A DNA stretch of 5,873 bases from an uncultured Prevotellaceae bacterium (GTDB lineage Bacteria > Bacteroidota > Bacteroidia > Bacteroidales > Bacteroidaceae): assembly GCA_902775075.1 (NCBI GenBank), contig CACYKX010000192.1:1-5873 (forward strand), in the 5' to 3' direction. Position numbers and translations under genes: made by a program. A model generated the notes under the pieces. That model searched no databases. It saw nothing but the letters and a program-made list of their open reading frames with translations, and had not been told where the DNA came from. Each line of letters begins with the position of its first letter. Position 1 is the first letter of the stretch. Below, one piece after another: positions 1 through 5,393 of this stretch.

Positions 1-19
1 GTTGCCTTTATTACAAGTG

Positions 20-27
20 TAAAGATA
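20..27 (-). promoter_or_regulatory. Probable -7 promoter element facing left out of the window
   Basis: Read on the - strand this is TATCTTTA, one base from the Bacteroidetes -7 consensus TAnnTTTG. It is preceded by TTTTTG, a context common in front of Bacteroidales genes. It would drive a gene lying left of position 1. No TTTG at the usual -33 distance was found, so the call rests on the -7 element and its context only. Confidence 0.4.
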
Positions 28-49
28 CAAAAATTATCTCATATACCAT

Positions 50-98
50 CATATTATTGCATTTTTTTGCGTTGCGGACTTTTTAAAGTGGACTCAGT
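50..98. repeat. Left copy of 49-bp inverted repeat (pairs with 5112-5160)
   Basis: Hand alignment of 50-98 with the reverse complement of 5112-5160 gives 45 matches in 49 positions without gaps. The differences fall at 59, 62, 63 and 77. The core is an unbroken 21-base match (78-98) that includes the near-palindrome ACTTTTTAAAGT (78-89). On the - strand an open frame runs through the copy and ends at TAA (54-56). The other copy keeps the same frame and stop, giving a shared tail TESTLKS-x-QRKK. Similarity fades outside 50-98. It could be the end of a decayed transposable element. No target-site duplication was seen next to either copy. Confidence 0.8.
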
Positions 99-185
99 AT
101 ATATAATACGGACAATTATCAAAAATATGGCGAGCTGTTCTACAAGAGTCTGACACAATGTGATGACGAGAATAGAAAAATAAAC
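54..185 (-). pseudogene. Possible fragment of a reading frame ending inside the left repeat
   Basis: A frame of 43 codons with no clear start runs leftwards from just after a TGA (186-188) to TAA (54-56). It reads ...TLVEQLAIFLIIVRIIYT and then the repeat-encoded tail ESTLKS-PQRKK. The middle is strongly hydrophobic. The family was not recognised. Because the repeat at 5112-5160 keeps the same last codons and stop, this may be the 3' end of a degraded mobile-element gene. It may equally be a chance open frame in AT-rich DNA. Confidence 0.2.
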
Positions 186-282
186 TCATACCACTATTTT
201 AATAATGGGAAATATGTATGTAGTTATGAACAAATTAAAGAATATAATATCCATCGAAAATAAACATATGATAAAATATATA

Positions 283-861
283 ATGAGAAAGATTGTATTA
301 TCACTATTTGCATTATGCTGTTTTTCTGCAGTAATGGCGCAACAGAAGACACGCAGCCTGTCTGTAGAATTACTTGGTGCCCAAACTATTGCAGGCATCA
401 ACTACGACAGTAGATTCGAGGGCAACTCGGGCTTAGGCTACCGTGTGGGCATTGGCTATGGCTATGGCAACACTTCAGGTTTGTTCGACCAGAAAATCAA
501 TGGCGTTGGTGTTCCGTTGGAGCTAAACTATCTGCTCGGAAAGAAGAACAGCAAACTGGAGCTGGGCTTCGGTGCGAGTCTTGGTGTATATCAAGTAAAG
601 GAAACAATAGGATACGTCGAAGATACATGGTGGTATCCAGGTGGGGAGAATACAGACGAAACTTCTCCTAAAACTTATTTTTACACTTCATCAAGAACTC
701 AATTCGGTTATTTCTTCTTCGGCGACATAGGCTACCGCTATCAGCGCCCCAGCGGCTTCATGTTCCGTGTAGGCGTTTCGCCGTCGTTCAACTTTGGCGA
801 CAAGTACGGACTCAGCAAGACTGCTTTCTTCCCGTACATAGGCTTCGGTTGGTCATTCTAA
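283..861 (+). CDS. Small outer-membrane beta-barrel protein
   Basis: This is probably a small integral outer-membrane protein; no transport or enzymatic role can be assigned. From the ATG at 283 it has 192 residues and opens with a clean signal peptide, MRKIVLSLFALCCFSAVMA, followed by QQ. The frame is open to an ATG at 205, and 268 is another possible start, but those starts put a charged, lysine-rich leader before the signal peptide, so 283 is preferred. The mature part alternates Gly/aromatic-rich strands with polar turns (for example GLGYRVGIGYGYG, VPLELNYLLG, LELGFGASLGVY, FMFRVGVSPSFNFG), about eight strands in all. It ends in GFGWSF, and the final Phe is the usual C-terminal signal for BAM insertion. 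It resembles the OMP_b-brl type of Bacteroidetes porin-like proteins. A lipoprotein gene follows after 41 bases and is probably co-transcribed. No canonical TAnnTTTG element was found upstream. Confidence 0.85.
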   Translation: MRKIVLSLFALCCFSAVMAQQKTRSLSVELLGAQTIAGINYDSRFEGNSGLGYRVGIGYGYGNTSGLFDQKINGVGVPLELNYLLGKKNSKLELGFGASLGVYQVKETIGYVEDTWWYPGGENTDETSPKTYFYTSSRTQFGYFFFGDIGYRYQRPSGFMFRVGVSPSFNFGDKYGLSKTAFFPYIGFGWSF

Positions 862-902
862 GCAGACCAGAACATTTTCAAACAATTTAAACAAATAAGC
901 GT

Positions 903-1307
903 ATGAAGAAACTATTGTTATGCTTGTTGGCAGGCGTAATGTCCCTTACAAGCTGCGAATGGTCCGACCCTGATGGACTTGCCGACCCTATGAAGTGGAG
1001 CACGGTTCCGTCGGGCTTGAAGAACGGCGAACTGAAAGTGGAAGCCGAAGGAGGAAGTTGCCTGTTTGCCTGCAAAAACTACAAAAGTTTTTGGATTAAC
1101 AGCGTGAAGGAAGAAGGAAAATACAAGGAAAACACTTCATACAAAGAGTTTGACGGAGGCTGGTATCTCGTCAATATAGAGGACAACGAACTAAAGGTTA
1201 TTATCAATCGCAACGAAACGAACGCATCACGTTCATTCACGGTTTGCGTGGAAGCAGGAAACGCCTTCGACGAATTCAAGTTCGTACAAGATGCAGCAAG
1301 ACAATAA
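903..1307 (+). CDS. Lipoprotein with a BACON-like domain
   Basis: This is a predicted lipid-anchored envelope protein of 134 residues. The N-terminus, MKKLLLCLLAGVMSLTSC, is a type II signal peptide with lipobox LTSC and the acylated cysteine at residue 18. The residues after it (EWSDPDG) are acidic, which in Bacteroidetes often goes with surface export, though this is not a perfect export signal. Residues about 42-131 look like a BACON-type fold: an EGGSC-F-A start, a conserved Trp (FWIN), then N-x-x-x-SRSFTVCVEAG and a closing FKFVQ, matching the family pattern of Asn/Arg before a beta strand and a final V/I-x-Q. BACON domains are proposed to bind carbohydrate or mucin-like ligands; here the similarity is by eye and the ligand unknown. 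It is the second gene after the beta-barrel gene, so the two may form an envelope pair. A strong terminator follows. Confidence 0.8.
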   Translation: MKKLLLCLLAGVMSLTSCEWSDPDGLADPMKWSTVPSGLKNGELKVEAEGGSCLFACKNYKSFWINSVKEEGKYKENTSYKEFDGGWYLVNIEDNELKVIINRNETNASRSFTVCVEAGNAFDEFKFVQDAARQ

Positions 1308-1326
1308 TCCGGCAGCATCTATATAC

Positions 1327-1381
1327 AAAAAAGCGTGTATTCATAATGCGTCAATGTACATCATGGATACACGTTTTTTTT
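1327..1381. terminator. Bidirectional intrinsic terminator between convergent genes
   Basis: CGTGTATTCAT (1334-1344) pairs with ATGGATACACG (1363-1373), an 11-bp stem with one G-U wobble and an 18-base loop. Eight T follow on the + strand (1374-1381), and six A (1327-1332) give a T run on the - strand. It sits between the lipoprotein stop (1307) and the regulator stop (1384), so it can end transcripts from both sides. Confidence 0.85.
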
Positions 1382-1383
1382 CA

Positions 1384-2139
1384 TTATTTCTCCAACCATT
1401 TCTTAAACAATGTCGCTTTTTCCTTGCTTATTACGATATTATCATCCTCACATCCTTTCAGCTTCACCATTAGTTTAGAACCGAAGTAAAAACTGATTTT
1501 CCTGATGCCATTAATGTTGGCGATATACTGTCGATAGAGACGGAAGAAACGGCCGGGGTCTAAGGCCTGCTCCAGTTCGTTCATGCTCATGGACAGCGGA
1601 TAGGATGTGCCGTCGACGGCAAACGCCGTGATGCGGTTGTCGTGCATATTGATGTAGCTTATGTCGTCGGCGCAGAGCATACAAAGTTCGTCGCCTTTCG
1701 TGATTAGGAAACGCTCACGGTATTGGCGTGTGTCATTAAGCACGCCGTGCAGAGGACTCTCTACGGCAGACTGTTGTGCATTACGGTTAAGCTGCAGTTT
1801 GCCGATTGCGGCACGCAGCTCGTCAGCGTCAATCGGCTTCATCAGATAGTCGAGTCCGTTGTTCTTTATCGCCTCCATTGCGTATTCGTCGTATGCCGTG
1901 GTGAAGACCACGAACGACTGCGGCATCACCTTGCGGAACGCTTCAAACACGTCGCCGTCGGCAAGTCGGATGTCGGAGAAGATCAAATCATAGTCGTTGT
2001 TGGCGGCAAGCTCCTCCGTCACCTCCGACATACTTTTCAGCGGTCCATGCACGTCTATCGTGTCGTCAATATCCATAATGAGCCTTTTCAGACGTCTTGC
2101 GCTGAAATAGTCATCTTCTATAATCAATACCTTTTGCAT
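1384..2139 (-). CDS. LytTR-family response regulator
   Basis: A two-component response regulator of 251 residues, normal length for the LytR/AlgR class. Residues 1-120 are a receiver domain: acidic pair Asp9-Asp10, phospho-acceptor Asp56 in FSDIRLADG, Thr80/Thr81 in VFTTAYDEYAMEAI, and Lys101 in YLMKPID. A linker (about 120-140) leads to a LytTR DNA-binding domain (about 143-249) with the typical RFLITKGDEL start, DDISYINMHDN, and FFRLYRQYIANINGI. Phosphorylation by the kinase encoded just upstream should control binding to promoter direct repeats. The start at 2139 is supported by AGGAG four bases upstream, which overlaps the kinase stop codon, suggesting translational coupling. The gene ends at a bidirectional terminator. 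The target genes are unknown; the convergent envelope operon is only a guess. Confidence 0.95.
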   Translation of the reverse strand: MQKVLIIEDDYFSARRLKRLIMDIDDTIDVHGPLKSMSEVTEELAANNDYDLIFSDIRLADGDVFEAFRKVMPQSFVVFTTAYDEYAMEAIKNNGLDYLMKPIDADELRAAIGKLQLNRNAQQSAVESPLHGVLNDTRQYRERFLITKGDELCMLCADDISYINMHDNRITAFAVDGTSYPLSMSMNELEQALDPGRFFRLYRQYIANINGIRKISFYFGSKLMVKLKGCEDDNIVISKEKATLFKKWLEK

Positions 2140-2143
2140 CGTT

Positions 2144-2148
2144 CTCCT
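2144..2148 (-). promoter_or_regulatory. Shine-Dalgarno site of the response regulator gene
   Basis: AGGAG on the - strand lies four bases before the ATG at 2139 and overlaps the TAG stop of the kinase (2147-2149). Clear Shine-Dalgarno sites are uncommon in Bacteroidetes. None was noticed before the other genes here. The overlap fits re-initiation by ribosomes finishing the kinase. Confidence 0.6.
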
Positions 2149-3172
2149 ATTGTTTTCGTTTTATGATTGGCAGTCGCACCTCAAAGGCATCCTGGCTGGC
2201 TACGAACTCAGGCTCTGCCTCGCCCTCCAGGCGGTAGCGTTGCTTCAAGTTGCTGATGCCTATGCCGTAAGACTCTACACTTTGGTCATTGTTGTGGTTG
2301 GCGTATATGCGATTGTTCTTTATGACAAGCATGTTGCCTTGGCGACTAAGAGACACATGAAGCTCTATGCTGTTCTGTGGGCAGTTGTGCTTCACGGCAT
2401 TCTCGATGATAAGCTGCAGGCTCAGCGAGAGAATGCATTCGTCGCGGTCGCCGTGCAAATCGTCGGCGTGCAAGATGATGGCGTTGTCGTAGCGCATGTT
2501 GAGCAGACCGATGTACGACTTGATGAAGTCGGTGCCGTCGGCAAGGGTTATATAATCCTTGTCGATTTGCTGAAGTATGTAGCGGTAGATATGTGAGAGT
2601 TTAACGACATAGTCCTCAGCCATCTTCGGGTCCTCCCCTATCATTCCAGCAAGTGAACTAAAACTGTTGAACACGAAATGTGGGTCCAACTGCATCATAA
2701 GGTATCGTTTCTGTAAGGCGAGATTCTCCTTGCCTTGCAGAACAATCATGTCGGAAAAGTGCATCGAAAGATGGATGAGTGCTACAAGACTCGCTATCAG
2801 TCCGAATAGAAAAGACGTTCCCCATATATCCTGCATCATAAGCTTAGGTGCTACAAGGCTCAGCAGCAGTTCGCAGCCACCAGCAATAAGCAGATTGAAG
2901 CCCAACACCACCAGTCCGTTCTGCACGAACACACGGTGGCTCTGCCCTTCGCGCCAAAAGCGCCGCTGTCTGAACAGCCATCGGTTGAGATACAAACTCG
3001 AAAGCGAGAACAAACCGCAGAGTGCAAAGTCGACAAGCAACTCAGGATACAGTCCGTTTACCGACTGTAGGAAGTCGGGCTGGTCTACCAATATCCAGAT
3101 GATATCGTACAGGAAGAAGAAGATAAGCGAGTAGACAAGCCACTCAAGGAAAGAGTTCTTGGATCTATGCAT
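2147..3172 (-). CDS. LytS/YehU-type membrane sensor histidine kinase
   Basis: A membrane sensor kinase of 341 residues of the His_kinase (PF06580) type that partners LytTR regulators. The N-terminus has four predicted membrane helices (about 8-29, 45-67, 81-107, 118-144) with short loops and no periplasmic sensor domain, so the signal is probably sensed in or at the membrane. The phospho-acceptor motif is LDPHFVFNS with His165, where the family usually has NPHFLFN. The ATP-binding part shows the N box LQLIIENAVKHN (Glu257, Asn258, Asn263) and a G box YGIGISNLKQRY (302-313). The Pro that often precedes the N box is replaced. All core residues are present, so it should be active. The gene is 18 bases downstream of the ATPase gene, and the regulator starts seven bases after its stop. 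No promoter was found in the gap, so it is probably read from upstream. Confidence 0.93.
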   Translation of the reverse strand: MHRSKNSFLEWLVYSLIFFFLYDIIWILVDQPDFLQSVNGLYPELLVDFALCGLFSLSSLYLNRWLFRQRRFWREGQSHRVFVQNGLVVLGFNLLIAGGCELLLSLVAPKLMMQDIWGTSFLFGLIASLVALIHLSMHFSDMIVLQGKENLALQKRYLMMQLDPHFVFNSFSSLAGMIGEDPKMAEDYVVKLSHIYRYILQQIDKDYITLADGTDFIKSYIGLLNMRYDNAIILHADDLHGDRDECILSLSLQLIIENAVKHNCPQNSIELHVSLSRQGNMLVIKNNRIYANHNNDQSVESYGIGISNLKQRYRLEGEAEPEFVASQDAFEVRLPIIKRKQ

Positions 3173-3190
3173 AATTATATAATAAAATGA

Positions 3191-4480
3191 TTATCCTTGC
3201 TCCAACAAGTTCTTGTCTGTCAAGAAATCCAAGAGTCCGACAGTCAACACACCGAGTTCGTCCTCCTTGCGATGAATGTCATCACCAACAATGACAATCT
3301 TACGAAAGTGGTCATTGATTGACAATAAAGGACGTCGCTCTTGCTGTTCCTTTTCTGGCGTAGGCATGTGAAAAGCCGACTGGATATACACTCTGTATGG
3401 AGGACGGTTCACCACAAAGTCAACCTGCAACTGTTTTCTGACAAACTTACCGTTCTCATCCTTGCCACCAAGTTCAACCAATCCTACGTCCACATTATAT
3501 CCACGGCAACGAAGCTCATTATAGACAATGTTTTCCATAATGTGTGTTTCCTCCTGCTGACGATAGTTAAGAATGGCTGCACGTATGCCGATATCTGCGA
3601 AGTAGTATTTCGTCTCGGTACCAATATATTTTCTGCCTTTCACATCATAGCGCAAGGCTTCCTCTATCAAGAAAGAGTCTTTCAGATAGTCAATGTATTG
3701 TTTTATAGTGTCTCTTTTTATGGTTACCCCTTGTGCAGATTGAAAGGTATTGGCTATTCTCGTTGGATTGGTTGACGAACCAATGCCCGAGGCTATTACA
3801 CGCACCAATTCCTTCATTCCTTCAGAATTACGCAGATGGTTGCGCTCAATTACGTCACGCAGATAGGTTGTTTCATACAGACCACGCAAATAGTCAGTTT
3901 TCTTTTCTTCCGTTTCAAGCAAAGCCACTTGTGGTAGTCCTCCAAAAGTATAGTAATCCAACCAAGCTTTGCGTATATCTCCACCAATACCACTAAAGTA
4001 TTCGTCAAAGGTGAGAGGCCAGATGCGTATCTCGTCACCTCTGCCTCGGAACTCAGTCACAACATCACTTGACAGGAAACGAGAGTTTGAGCCTGACACA
4101 TACACATCTACATTCCGCATGTGTGTCAAGCTAAGAATAACCTCCACAAATTCTTCTACCAACTGTACCTCGTCCAAGACTATATAATAAGGATTGCCAT
4201 CATCCACAACCTTTGAATCTATATAGTCGAGCAAGGCATCAGGCTTTCTCAACCGTCTGTTTCGGAAATCATCAAGTTGAATTTCGATGATGTGATTATC
4301 AGTCACCCCATGTTCCAACAGCCAGTTATGCCAGATGTCAAACAGCAGGAAAGACTTTCCACATCGTCTGACACCTGTTATAATCTTCACAAGTCCATTC
4401 CCACGTCCTGCGATAAGTTCATCCAAATATTTCTTACGTTCAAACATCATATTAGGGTACTTTTTTGATATTGGTATCAT
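3191..4480 (-). CDS. AAA ATPase of the AAA_14/DUF4143 family
   Basis: A predicted ATP-hydrolysing protein of 429 residues whose family has no settled function. The N-terminal AAA_14 domain has Walker A GVRRCGKS (36-43), Walker B IVLDE followed by VQ (100-106), and a sensor-like VSGSNSRFLSSD (128-139). Further on are RGRGDEIRIWPLTFDEY and FGGLPQVALL, typical of the family. The C-terminal DUF4143 part includes TTYLRDVIERNHLRN, YYFADIGIRAAIL, an ENIVYNELRCRGYNV segment and QVDFVV, which resembles the nuclease-like EVDF motif of relatives; nuclease activity is not established. The frame is intact and close to the usual length. The start may be the Met-Met at codons 11-12 (4450 or 4447), because the -7 promoter element lies only 11 bases before the ATG at 4480. 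It is first in a likely operon with the kinase and regulator. The 60 bases 3601-3660 hold 24 G+C against 33 at 2401-2460 in the kinase, hinting at a different origin. Confidence 0.9.
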   Translation of the reverse strand: MIPISKKYPNMMFERKKYLDELIAGRGNGLVKIITGVRRCGKSFLLFDIWHNWLLEHGVTDNHIIEIQLDDFRNRRLRKPDALLDYIDSKVVDDGNPYYIVLDEVQLVEEFVEVILSLTHMRNVDVYVSGSNSRFLSSDVVTEFRGRGDEIRIWPLTFDEYFSGIGGDIRKAWLDYYTFGGLPQVALLETEEKKTDYLRGLYETTYLRDVIERNHLRNSEGMKELVRVIASGIGSSTNPTRIANTFQSAQGVTIKRDTIKQYIDYLKDSFLIEEALRYDVKGRKYIGTETKYYFADIGIRAAILNYRQQEETHIMENIVYNELRCRGYNVDVGLVELGGKDENGKFVRKQLQVDFVVNRPPYRVYIQSAFHMPTPEKEQQERRPLLSINDHFRKIVIVGDDIHRKEDELGVLTVGLLDFLTDKNLLEQG

Positions 4481-4491
4481 ATTTTACACCA

Positions 4492-4499
4492 CAAAGATA
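4492..4499 (-). promoter_or_regulatory. -7 promoter element for the ATPase operon
   Basis: On the - strand this reads TATCTTTG, an exact match to the Bacteroidetes TAnnTTTG element. No TTTG was seen at the normal 19-21 base distance upstream, only one 12 bases away. It ends 11 bases before the ATG at 4480, so transcription would begin very near that codon and favour starts at 4450 or 4447. Confidence 0.55.
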
Positions 4500-4885
4500 A
4501 CAGTTTTATCCCAAAAGCCAGCACAATCAATGAAAAAACTGCGTTTATCAAGTAAAAAAACAGCAAAATGTAGCATCGTAAACTACACAAAAATGTTTTT
4601 TAGAACAAAAGGGTATGACATGTAATCACACCCCACGTTCAAGGGAGTCGTTTCAACCGTACCCCTTTATGAATTTCGTTCTATAACTTCCATTCACCAC
4701 ATTATGGGATCGGTTAAAAGCGCCCCTCCCAACCCTTATTTCGTGATTCTTGATGTAACAGAAGGTTAAAAACGTTAAATCTTCACCTTTTCGTATCTAA
4801 ACAGAATCCATATTGTGTTTCTGTTGTGTCTAAAGTTGAAATGTTTCTTGGCTGCTGCCGCAGCTTATCCTGTCAGAAGATGATG
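4500..4885. other. Non-coding stretch upstream of the ATPase operon
   Basis: No frame on either strand looks like a gene; the longest - strand candidates are 12 and 30 codons, without family resemblance. The stretch includes two direct copies of GGTTAAAA followed by a base and CG (4712-4722 and 4764-4774), with a further GTTAAA right after. It also holds a short palindrome around GCTGCCGCAGC. It would form a leader of about 400 bases for transcripts from the promoter at 4886-4916. Confidence 0.5.
4569..4587 (-). terminator. Weak hairpin with T-rich tail, possible terminator or attenuator
   Basis: TGTAG and CTACA form a 5-bp stem with a 9-base loop. On the - strand it is followed by TTTTGCTGTTTTTTT. 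It lies between the promoter at 4886-4916 and the ATPase gene, so it could limit read-through from that promoter. The stem is short and low in GC. Confidence 0.25.
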
Positions 4886-4916
4886 CAAAGATAATGCAAG
4901 GCGAGATAAGCGCAAA
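4886..4916 (-). promoter_or_regulatory. Full Bacteroidetes-type promoter facing left
   Basis: On the - strand TTTG (4916-4913), then exactly 19 bases, then TATCTTTG (4893-4886). This matches the -33/-7 consensus known from Bacteroides (TTTG, 19-21 bases, TAnnTTTG). The start of transcription should fall near 4880. The next gene on that strand is the ATPase, about 400 bases away, with a second -7 element in between. It may drive the ATPase operon through a long leader, or be the leftover promoter of a lost gene. Confidence 0.65.
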
Positions 4917-4963
4917 GCGAAAGTCTCAAAAAACTTCCTGTTTCCTCTCTTTCGTATATATAA

Positions 4964-5111
4964 ATCTCAAATCCGCAACTAAGCCTTTCAACGTCCTTCT
5001 TGCGTGTTACACGTCCTCTCATTACTGAATTTGCAGATGATTTTTTCAATGATATCATTAGTATTGGTGAGCTGATAAAGAGTGTGAAAGAGGGCAATGT
5101 AGGTATTAAGA
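4964..5111 (+). pseudogene. Possible 3' remnant of an unidentified gene
   Basis: An open + strand frame without a convincing start runs from just after TAA (4961-4963) to the TGA at 5113-5115, which lies in the right 49-bp repeat. Its second half reads like real protein, for example EFADDFFNDIISIGELIKSV and then KEGNVGIKN. The family was not recognised. It may be the C-terminus of a gene whose 5' part was lost. A chance open frame cannot be excluded, and - strand frames overlap it. Confidence 0.25.
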
Positions 5112-5160
5112 ACTGAGTCCACTTTAAAAAGTCTGCAACGCAAAAAGTTGAAATAATATG
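5112..5160. repeat. Right copy of 49-bp inverted repeat (pairs with 50-98)
   Basis: This is the inverted partner of 50-98, with 45/49 identical positions. On the + strand it encodes the same tail TESTLKS-L-QRKK ending at TAA (5154-5156), although upstream in that frame a stop follows quickly. Both copies are oriented outwards from the 5 kb between them. The DNA on the outer side does not match the outer side of the left copy over any clear length. Confidence 0.8.
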
Positions 5161-5185
5161 GCGGAGCATCATAACATCCGTGTAG

Positions 5186-5344
5186 ACAGAGACTGCCACC
5201 AAGGCTGATTGCCACATGCTTCAAGAGGCCGTGGCCAACAGTGAGAAAGTGACTAGATTGCCGCTGTACGACGAATCGTCCAACTGTCCCCCAAATGCCA
5301 GCCCACCGTCCCCCAATCGGGGGGACGGCTACAACTCAGTGTAA
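5186..5344 (+). pseudogene. Possible gene remnant next to the right repeat
   Basis: After TAG (5183-5185) a + strand frame of 52 codons is open to TAA (5342-5344). It contains an ATG at 5216 (42 residues). It starts helix-like (LQEAVANSEKVTRLPLYDES) and ends in a Pro-rich tail (CPPNASPPSPNRGDG) that is simply the translation of the GC-rich hairpin. No start signal, promoter or family was recognised. It may be the 3' end of a gene cut off by the repeat. Confidence 0.2.
5306..5328. repeat. GC-rich perfect hairpin
   Basis: CCGTCCCCC (5306-5314) and GGGGGACGG (5320-5328) form a perfect 9-bp stem with a 5-base loop. GTCCCCCAA inside it is repeated 22 bases upstream (5286-5294), so a competing pairing is possible. 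No T run follows on either strand, so it is not a standard terminator. It may be a REP-like extragenic element or protect the 3' end of the acyltransferase transcript. Confidence 0.6.
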
Positions 5345-5369
5345 TGATCAGAACATCACACACTGTTTT
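5337..5369. terminator. Possible terminator between convergent frames
   Basis: CAGTGT (5337-5342) pairs with ACACTG (5360-5365), with an inner TGAT/ATCA stem (5345-5348, 5355-5358). Four T follow on the + strand (5366-5369). The small bulges and short T run make it weak. It lies just past the stop of the - strand acyltransferase gene but has no T run in that direction. Confidence 0.35.
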
Positions 5370-5393
5370 GGGCATGTTGGCTTTGAATAAGAT

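Noticed and set aside
205..282. N-terminal extension of the beta-barrel gene from the ATG at 205
   Set aside because: It would place about 26 polar, Lys-rich residues before a complete signal peptide. The ATG at 283 begins a standard one and has an A-rich upstream region.
2150..2596. Long + strand open frame opposite the kinase gene
   Set aside because: It is the antisense shadow of a kinase gene with complete conserved motifs and has no domain of its own. Other long frames opposite the regulator and ATPase were dismissed for the same reason.
4484..4576. 30-codon - strand frame ending just before the ATPase gene
   Set aside because: Its last codons overlap the TATCTTTG promoter element, it has no start signal, and its composition (many Phe and Val) looks like AT-rich non-coding DNA.
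45..5165. Target-site duplication flanking the 49-bp repeats
   Set aside because: The bases just outside the repeats (ACCAT on the left, GCGGA on the right) do not match, and no shifted pair of short direct repeats was convincing.
4873..5217. 114-codon - strand frame across the right repeat
   Set aside because: It has no start signal, runs through the promoter at 4886-4916 and the repeat, and its translation lacks any recognisable domain.
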